Positions 59,292-64,000 of a stretch of 64,000 bases of DNA are shown here, in pieces. Below the pieces are notes generated by a model. That model was not told where the DNA came from, searched no databases, and saw only the letters and a program-made list of their open reading frames with translations. The first letter of the stretch is position 1; every line of letters begins with the position of its first letter. Both the position numbers and the translations under genes were made by a program. Source of the DNA: Acetobacteraceae bacterium AT-5844 (GTDB lineage Bacteria; Pseudomonadota; Alphaproteobacteria; Acetobacterales; Acetobacteraceae); the NCBI GenBank assembly GCA_000245075.1, contig JH599974.1:147404-211403 (forward strand), read 5' to 3'.

Positions 59292-60527
59292 TCAGTCCGA
59301 CGGAAGTGCCGCTTCATATTCCTGCCTGAAGGTAGCGAGCGAACTGGCCAGCACTGTCGCTGCACCATCCACCAGCCCACACCGGCCGCTCCCCGGCAGC
59401 ATGCGCGCCAGATTCTCCAGCGCCGTCAAATCATCCACGCGTCCAGCACCACTTTCCAGACGCTCCAGGATACGCGACACCTGATGTGTCCCAATCTTGC
59501 AGGACGGACATTGGCCGCAGGAACTGGCGGCAAAGAAGGCCACATACTCGGCCGTCTTGCGCAGGATGCTGGTCCCCTCGCCCACCACGATCATCGCGCC
59601 GGTGCCCAGGCGTGAACCGCGCGCGCGGACATTCTCGAAATCCAGCGGCACATCGAGATCGGCAGCTGTCAGCAGGGTGTTGGAAGGCCCGCCCGTGAAC
59701 ACCGCCTTGAACGCCTTGCCCGCCAGCATCCCGCCGCCCTGCCCGAAGACGAGTTCCCGCAAGGGCGTGCCCATGGGCAATTCGTGCAGCCCTGGTCGCA
59801 GCACATCGCCAGAGAGCGAATAGAGCTTGGTCCCGACCGCATCGCCGAGGCCCAGCGCCCGGTACCATTCGGCGCCATGCCACAGGATATGCGTGGCCTG
59901 CGCCAGCGTCTCGACATTGTTGATCAGGGTGGGCGCATCGCCCACCCCATGCTCCACCGGAAAGGGCGGCTTCAGGCGTGGAAAGGGGAAGCCGCCCATG
60001 ACGCTGGAGACCGCTCCCGTTTCCTCCCCGCCAATATAGAGGCCGGAGCTTTCCATCACGCGTAGCGCCAATCTGGCGCCGATGGCCGCGGATACCGCCT
60101 CCGCCAGCGGATGCGCCATCCAGGCGTCCACGGCGGCCCGGCAGGCCCGCACCGCCGTGTCTTCACGCGGATTGACGTAGAGCACCACCTGCGCCGCCTT
60201 CACCGCGACGGCGGCGATCAGCGCGCCCTCGATCACCTGATGCGGCGCCTCGGCCAGCAGAAAGCGATCCTTGAAGGTGCCCGGCTCGTCCTCGTTGCCG
60301 TTGCAGATGATCCAGCGCTCCGGCCCCGGCTGCGCGGCGACGGATGCCCATTTGCGATGCGTCGGGAAGCCGGCACCACCCAGGCCCCGCAATCCCGCGG
60401 CCTCCAGCAGGGGAATAATCGCATCCGGTTCGGCCAGGGCGTGGGAAAGGCCCGTTCCACCCCCGGCCGCCAGCCAGGCCGGCAGATCGGCACCGACGCA
60501 CAGCGCCGGATTCGTCAGCACTTTCAT
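59292..60527 (-). CDS. NuoF-like NADH-binding flavoprotein/iron-sulfur subunit
   Basis: A 411-residue protein of the complex I 51 kDa family. The FMN/NADH motifs are GLRGLGGAGFPTHRKWASVA, ICNGNEDEPGTFKDRFLLAE and SGLYIGGEETGAVSSVMGGF; the C-terminal [4Fe-4S] site has SSCGQCPSCKIGT plus a later Cys in GSGRCGLVDG. Compared with bona fide NuoF it is shorter, has NGNED in place of the usual NADE(S/G) loop and has Gly where many have a Cys in the GEET segment, so it is a divergent member. No NuoE partner is nearby. Start overlaps the FrdA-like gene (ATGA). It likely accepts electrons from NADH for the flavoprotein encoded upstream. Confidence 0.88.
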   Translation of the reverse strand: MKVLTNPALCVGADLPAWLAAGGGTGLSHALAEPDAIIPLLEAAGLRGLGGAGFPTHRKWASVAAQPGPERWIICNGNEDEPGTFKDRFLLAEAPHQVIEGALIAAVAVKAAQVVLYVNPREDTAVRACRAAVDAWMAHPLAEAVSAAIGARLALRVMESSGLYIGGEETGAVSSVMGGFPFPRLKPPFPVEHGVGDAPTLINNVETLAQATHILWHGAEWYRALGLGDAVGTKLYSLSGDVLRPGLHELPMGTPLRELVFGQGGGMLAGKAFKAVFTGGPSNTLLTAADLDVPLDFENVRARGSRLGTGAMIVVGEGTSILRKTAEYVAFFAASSCGQCPSCKIGTHQVSRILERLESGAGRVDDLTALENLARMLPGSGRCGLVDGAATVLASSLATFRQEYEAALPSD

Positions 60528-62143
60528 GCCGCCCGGCCCTTCAGCGCCGCCGCCGTGATATTGCCGTAAGACGGAAACAGCAGAGGCCCTTTGCCCTCCA
60601 GTCCGAGCCCGGCGGCAAGCAACCCACGCCGCCACCCCGCCAGATGGTTCAGCCCCAGATTGCGCGGACGCTCCTGTCGCGCATCGACCGCGGCCATGGC
60701 GCCGGCGCGGCGGCCGAAGACCACCAGCTCCAGCAGCGCATTGCCCATCATGCGGTTGCGGCCGTGCAGGCCCCCCGTCACCTCACCGGCGGCGAGCAGG
60801 CCTGGCAGGCTGGTGCGTGCCCTCGAATCGATGGCCACGCCGCCATTCTGGTAATGCAGCGTGGGCCGCACCATGAAGGGCTCCCCTGCCGGATCGATCC
60901 CCGCCCGGTGCGCGAGATGAGATAGCGTCTGCAACCGCTTCTGCAGGATTCCTGGCTGCTCGCGCTCCAGGCTCGGCGTATCGAGGAACAGTCCCAATTG
61001 CCCATCCCGAACGATGCCCCGCCCTTCCACCATCTCCCGCAGCATGGCGGAGGCGACCACATCACGCGGCGCCAGCTCCGCCACGAAGCGTTCACCCCGA
61101 CCATTGATAAGCCGCGCCCCTGCGGAGCGGGCCGCCTCGCTGACCAGCATGCCCTCCAGGTGGCCTGGCCAGGCAATGCCCGTGGGATGATACTGAAAGC
61201 TGTCCATCTCCCGCAGCCGGGCACCGGCCCGATAGGCCAGTACCAGCCCATCGGCCGTGGCGCCGTAGTGATTGGATGTCGGGAAACCCGCCAGATGCAG
61301 CCGCCCCGCACCGCCGGTCGCCAGAACCGTGGCCCCGGCACGCGCCAGAACCAGCCGGCCCCGCCCCAGATCCTGCAATACCGCGCCGCCACACCGCCCA
61401 CGATCATCCGTCAGCAATTCCACAGCCGGATGGCGGTCCAGCACAGCGATGCCAGGCTGTAGCAGCACCGCCTCGCGCAGCGCCCGCATCATCTCCAGGC
61501 CGGTGAAGTCGCGATAGGAGAGCAGCCGCGCCGCCGTGGCGCCGCCCGGCTTCTTGCGCAGCAAGGTGCCACCCATGCGCTGCCGCTCATCCGTCAGGTC
61601 GAAGCTCATGCCCTGCTGAATCAGCCAGCGGATGGCGTCAGGGCCGTCTTCCACCAGCGCGGCCACTACCGCCTTGTCGGCGGCGAAATGCCCGGCGCGG
61701 AGCGTGTCCTCGAAATGGCGCTGCAGGCTGTCCTCGGCGCCGATGGCAGCCTGGATACCACCTTCAGCCATTACCGTATTGCCATCGCCCAGGCGCAGCT
61801 TGGCAGCGATCAGCACTCGCGCTCCCGCCCGGGCCGCCGCCAGCGCCGCCACACAGCCCGCGCCGCCGCCGCCCAGAATCAGGACGTCCGCATCCAGGAT
61901 ATGCGTGCCGGCAAGATCGACATCTTCCAGCAGCGCATCCGATTGCAGCAGCGCTGCCAGCTCCACTGGGCAAGCCGTCCCGGCGCTGGCGCCCGCCGCC
62001 AGCGTCACCATCCCACCCGCGCGATGGTCCGGATGAAAAATCTTGAGAAGTTCCGGCACCGGGAGCGTGCAGTCGCGCTCTGGCGCCGGGGCCGCGGCAG
62101 CCCAGGCGGCAAGCGCTTCCGGGAAAGAGATGCCGGCGCTCAT
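60524..62143 (-). CDS. FrdA/SdhA/NadB-like FAD-binding flavoprotein with N-terminal extension
   Basis: A 539-residue flavoprotein of the fumarate reductase/succinate dehydrogenase class. The FAD site DADVLILGGGGAGCVAALAA starts only at about residue 86; before it lies an unusual extension containing PELLKIFHPDHRAGG and VELAALLQSDALLEDV. Further motifs are NTVMAEGGIQAAIGAEDSLQ, HPTGIAWPGHLEGMLVSEAA, RPTLHYQNGGVAID and GRNRMMGNALLELVVFGRRA, which correspond to the succinate/fumarate-binding and C-terminal FAD regions. It could reduce a 2-enoate or oxidise a succinate-like acid. Both ends overlap neighbours by four bases. No cytochrome b subunit is encoded here. Confidence 0.85.
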   Translation of the reverse strand: MSAGISFPEALAAWAAAAPAPERDCTLPVPELLKIFHPDHRAGGMVTLAAGASAGTACPVELAALLQSDALLEDVDLAGTHILDADVLILGGGGAGCVAALAAARAGARVLIAAKLRLGDGNTVMAEGGIQAAIGAEDSLQRHFEDTLRAGHFAADKAVVAALVEDGPDAIRWLIQQGMSFDLTDERQRMGGTLLRKKPGGATAARLLSYRDFTGLEMMRALREAVLLQPGIAVLDRHPAVELLTDDRGRCGGAVLQDLGRGRLVLARAGATVLATGGAGRLHLAGFPTSNHYGATADGLVLAYRAGARLREMDSFQYHPTGIAWPGHLEGMLVSEAARSAGARLINGRGERFVAELAPRDVVASAMLREMVEGRGIVRDGQLGLFLDTPSLEREQPGILQKRLQTLSHLAHRAGIDPAGEPFMVRPTLHYQNGGVAIDSRARTSLPGLLAAGEVTGGLHGRNRMMGNALLELVVFGRRAGAMAAVDARQERPRNLGLNHLAGWRRGLLAAGLGLEGKGPLLFPSYGNITAAALKGRAA

Positions 62144-62811
62144 GCGTGAGCCGGCGGATAGGTGCCCGGCGCCTCGGGATCGATGCGCTGTTCGCCTGCC
62201 TCGATCTGCCGCAAGCGCTGCATCAGATCGGCGGGCCGCAAAGTCAGCGCGGCATGCATCCGTCGCGTGAACTGGCCCAGATGCGCCGGGTCGATATGCT
62301 CGGGGCAGGCGGCTACGCAGAGGTTGCACATCACGCAGGCGTCGAACAGCTCGGCGGCGGCGAAGACCTGGCCCTCGGCCGCCAGATTCACCATCCGCTG
62401 TACCGGTATACCCTTGGGGCAAGCGCGGTCGCAGCCACTGCAATGCCGGCAGTGCTTCGCCTCTGGGAAGACGGTATCGATCTGCTCGGCGATGGACCAG
62501 CTATCGGTGAGGCTCTCCAGCGCATACCGATGGGGCCGCCGGGCGGGGAAATGGTCCACGAAGGAGACCTGCATCCCGGCTTCCGCCTTGGTTTCGCAGG
62601 CCAGGGCCGTGCCCGCCAGGCGCTCGCCCGGCCTGCGCACCAGCACGCGGCATGCACCGCATACTCCCTGCCCCATGCAGCCGGCATTCTCCGTCAGCGG
62701 CAGCCCGGCCGCGATCCAGGCCTGAAGCAGGGAGACGCCCTGGTTCGCAGCGATGACATGGCCATCGAAGACCACATCCACCGTGCCCTCGCCTGCTCTC
62801 GCCTCGCCCAC
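62140..62811 (-). CDS. FrdB/SdhB-like iron-sulfur protein with two [4Fe-4S] motifs
   Basis: A 223-residue ferredoxin-type protein. The N-terminal [2Fe-2S] domain has Cys45, Cys51, Cys54 and Cys72 (ENAGCMGQGVCGACRV and LACE). The C-terminal part has two four-cysteine sites: Cys121, 124, 127, 131 in CRHCSGCDRACPKG, and Cys159, 162, 165, 169 in CVMCNLCVAACPEH. In classical SdhB the last cluster is [3Fe-4S]; here all four cysteines are present, so two [4Fe-4S] clusters are expected. It wires electrons between the NuoF-like and FrdA-like subunits. First gene of the three-gene operon; LysR lies upstream in the same direction. Confidence 0.88.
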   Translation of the reverse strand: MGEARAGEGTVDVVFDGHVIAANQGVSLLQAWIAAGLPLTENAGCMGQGVCGACRVLVRRPGERLAGTALACETKAEAGMQVSFVDHFPARRPHRYALESLTDSWSIAEQIDTVFPEAKHCRHCSGCDRACPKGIPVQRMVNLAAEGQVFAAAELFDACVMCNLCVAACPEHIDPAHLGQFTRRMHAALTLRPADLMQRLRQIEAGEQRIDPEAPGTYPPAHA

Positions 62812-62899
62812 GCGGTCCCTCCTTCCTCGCCAGCTACCGGTGAATCGCCCTACGGCCCGACGCTATTCTATCCGCTCCCGCACCAGAAATACTTTAAAA

Positions 62900-63805
62900 T
62901 TAGTTCCTTGCAGTGCCTATCTCACGCGCTGCTAAAGACTTCTCGGCGGCCGCTTCCAGCGCTCCGGCAAATATGCGCGCCAGGCTTTCCCGCGCTCCGC
63001 GCGTCATGACCAGCCCGATCATCCTGTCATAGGCTCCCTGCCCGACGCGGATGCGACGCAGCTCGGCGCCCGCCGGGGGTAGGATGCCCCAATCCGGCAG
63101 CAGCGTCACGCCCAGCCCCTGCGCCACCAGGATGACAATTGCCTCCTGGGCATCCAGCTCGAACAATTCCCGGACTGCGAAGTTCTGGTCCCGCAAGTAT
63201 CGGTTGACCAGGCGCCCGGTCCAGGCTTCGCGGTCCATCCGAATCAGGGGGGCGGCGCGCAGCAGCACTTCCGGCGTCTCACCCGGCAGGCTGGCGGGCG
63301 CCAGCAAGGTCATCGGCTCCCGCCGTACCGGCTGCCAGGCGAGTCCTTTAGACAGTGTAAAATGGGGCTCGACGACAAGCGCGCAGTCCAGCTCCCCTAC
63401 CTCCAGCATGCGGTAAAGCAGCGCCGAGGTGCCGGGTAAGACCTTCATCTCGATGCGCGGATGACGCTCCGCCATCCAGCGCAGCGCGGGCGGGACGATG
63501 CTGACCAGGGAGGTGGAAATCGATCCCACGCGAAGCAGGCCGCTCGGCTGGCCCAGCTGCGCCAGGGGCCGGAGCGCCTCCACCCGCGTCAGGATGTCGG
63601 TGGCCGCTTCCAGAATGGCCTGTCCGGCCTCAGTCAACACCACGTTGCGGCCCCGCCGGACAATCAGCCGCGCGTGCAGCTCCTTCTCCAGAGCCGCGAT
63701 CTGCTCGCTGACCGAGGCGTTGGCGAGGTTCAGGCGCCGCGCGGCCCCCGCCAGAGACCCGGCTTCGGCGACGGCGCAAAGGGTAGCGAGGAAACGGGTG
63801 TTCAT
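62900..63805 (-). CDS. LysR family transcriptional regulator
   Basis: A 301-residue LysR regulator with an N-terminal winged helix (TRFLATLCAVAEAGSLAGAA then RRLNLANASVSEQIAALEKE) and the usual effector domain (LLRVGSISTSLVSIVPPALR; VILVAQGLGVTLLPDWG). The redox operon starts 88 bases downstream of its stop on the same strand, and the DapA-family gene is divergent, so it probably controls both. The N-terminal helix-turn-helix is intact. Confidence 0.9.
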   Translation of the reverse strand: MNTRFLATLCAVAEAGSLAGAARRLNLANASVSEQIAALEKELHARLIVRRGRNVVLTEAGQAILEAATDILTRVEALRPLAQLGQPSGLLRVGSISTSLVSIVPPALRWMAERHPRIEMKVLPGTSALLYRMLEVGELDCALVVEPHFTLSKGLAWQPVRREPMTLLAPASLPGETPEVLLRAAPLIRMDREAWTGRLVNRYLRDQNFAVRELFELDAQEAIVILVAQGLGVTLLPDWGILPPAGAELRRIRVGQGAYDRMIGLVMTRGARESLARIFAGALEAAAEKSLAAREIGTARN

Positions 63806-63856
63806 CAGCTTCCGTCACTCAGGGTGAAGGCAGAGTCCGCCTTACCAAAATTCGGA

Positions 63857-63881
63857 TTTTCCGTCGATTGAAGACGGGAAA
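63857..63881. promoter_or_regulatory. dyad in LysR/DapA divergent region
   Basis: TTTTCCGTC and GACGGGAAA flank seven bases and form an imperfect inverted repeat midway between two divergent starts, a reasonable LysR site. Confidence 0.3.
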
Positions 63882-63943
63882 CCTCCGATTTACCAGCATC
63901 ACAGCCGCTGGATGATGGGCCGACGAAAACTGGAGGATGACTC

Positions 63944-64000
63944 ATGGCCCTCGGCCCCAACTCCCGCGGTGTCTTTCCGATTGCGCCGACGCCGTTTCAC
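63944..64000 (+). CDS. dihydrodipicolinate synthase (DapA) family protein, 3' partial
   Basis: The frame begins MALGPNSRGVFPIAPTPFH and runs off the end of the window. GGAGG lies eight bases before the ATG. The G(V/A)xPIxxTPF segment is the typical first strand of DapA/N-acetylneuraminate lyase family aldolases, which include dihydrodipicolinate synthase, 2-keto-3-deoxygluconate aldolase and 5-dehydro-4-deoxyglucarate dehydratase. The catalytic Lys and Tyr are outside the window, so the reaction cannot be told. It is divergent from the LysR gene. Confidence 0.7.
   Translation, partial: MALGPNSRGVFPIAPTPFH

Noticed and set aside
59292..60527. NuoF-like gene considered as part of respiratory complex I
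   Set aside because: No other nuo genes are adjacent, the sequence is divergent in the FMN loop, and the gene overlaps an FrdA-like gene.
1..64000. CRISPR arrays, tRNA or rRNA genes, insertion sequences, prophage or integrase genes
   Set aside because: No repeated spacer array, cloverleaf or transposase/integrase-type protein was seen on reading; no alignment search could be run.

Overview
The window is GC-rich, densely coding chromosomal DNA from what looks like an alphaproteobacterium, most likely Acetobacteraceae and Roseomonas-like. This is inferred from gene content and order: an Mrp/Pha antiporter with subunits A and B fused, many Bug/TctC binding proteins, a tripartite tricarboxylate transporter, and a strong load of GntR, IclR, LysR and RpiR controlled catabolic operons. 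I saw no rRNA, tRNA, CRISPR array, insertion sequence, integrase or phage gene. The window begins inside an MFS gene and ends inside a DapA-family gene.

Layout. 1-2232: MFS transporter fragment and a flavin-dependent monooxygenase. 2545-9058: a PtsN-like EIIA protein followed by a six-gene Mrp cation/proton antiporter operon. 9096-15602: DUF72 protein, an M81 (MlrC) peptidase, an amino-acid binding protein, a class III aminotransferase, an RpiR regulator and a divergent Asp/Glu racemase-like gene. 15876-25713: envelope and signalling genes (fasciclin protein, PAS histidine kinase with a divergent NarL-type response regulator, OmpA protein, four small exported proteins, a lipoprotein hydrolase). 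25763-26037: possible remnant of a decayed gene. 26131-31950: hexuronate block (GntR, UxuB, MHS permease, UxuA, exported dienelactone hydrolase).

31975-35612: CoA transferase, MaoC hydratase and CitE-like lyase with a divergent LysR regulator, a set that resembles itaconate/mesaconate degradation. 35707-44443: gamma-glutamyltransferase with a peptide-binding protein, an orphan Bug protein, SDR plus GntR, and a ketopantoate reductase/deacetylase/SDR operon. 44999-49819: DeoR regulator, two flavoproteins and an FGGY kinase resembling a GlpR/GlpA/GlpK-type polyol module, followed by a convergent solute-binding protein. 51715-59247: IclR, DgoK, DgoA, TctC, TctB, TctA and an SMP-30 lactonase, with a divergent SDR: a galactonate-type (De Ley-Doudoroff-like) pathway using a TTT importer, with two matching operator-like sites in the divergent promoter. 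59292-62811: a three-gene operon of NuoF-like, FrdA-like and FrdB-like redox proteins without a membrane anchor, followed upstream by a LysR gene and a divergent DapA-family gene.

Taken together the window is a catabolic region for sugar acids, small carboxylates and amino acids. The best candidate for something undescribed is the soluble NuoF/FrdA/FrdB-like operon at 59292-62811. All functions are read from sequence motifs and gene order; no database search was possible.
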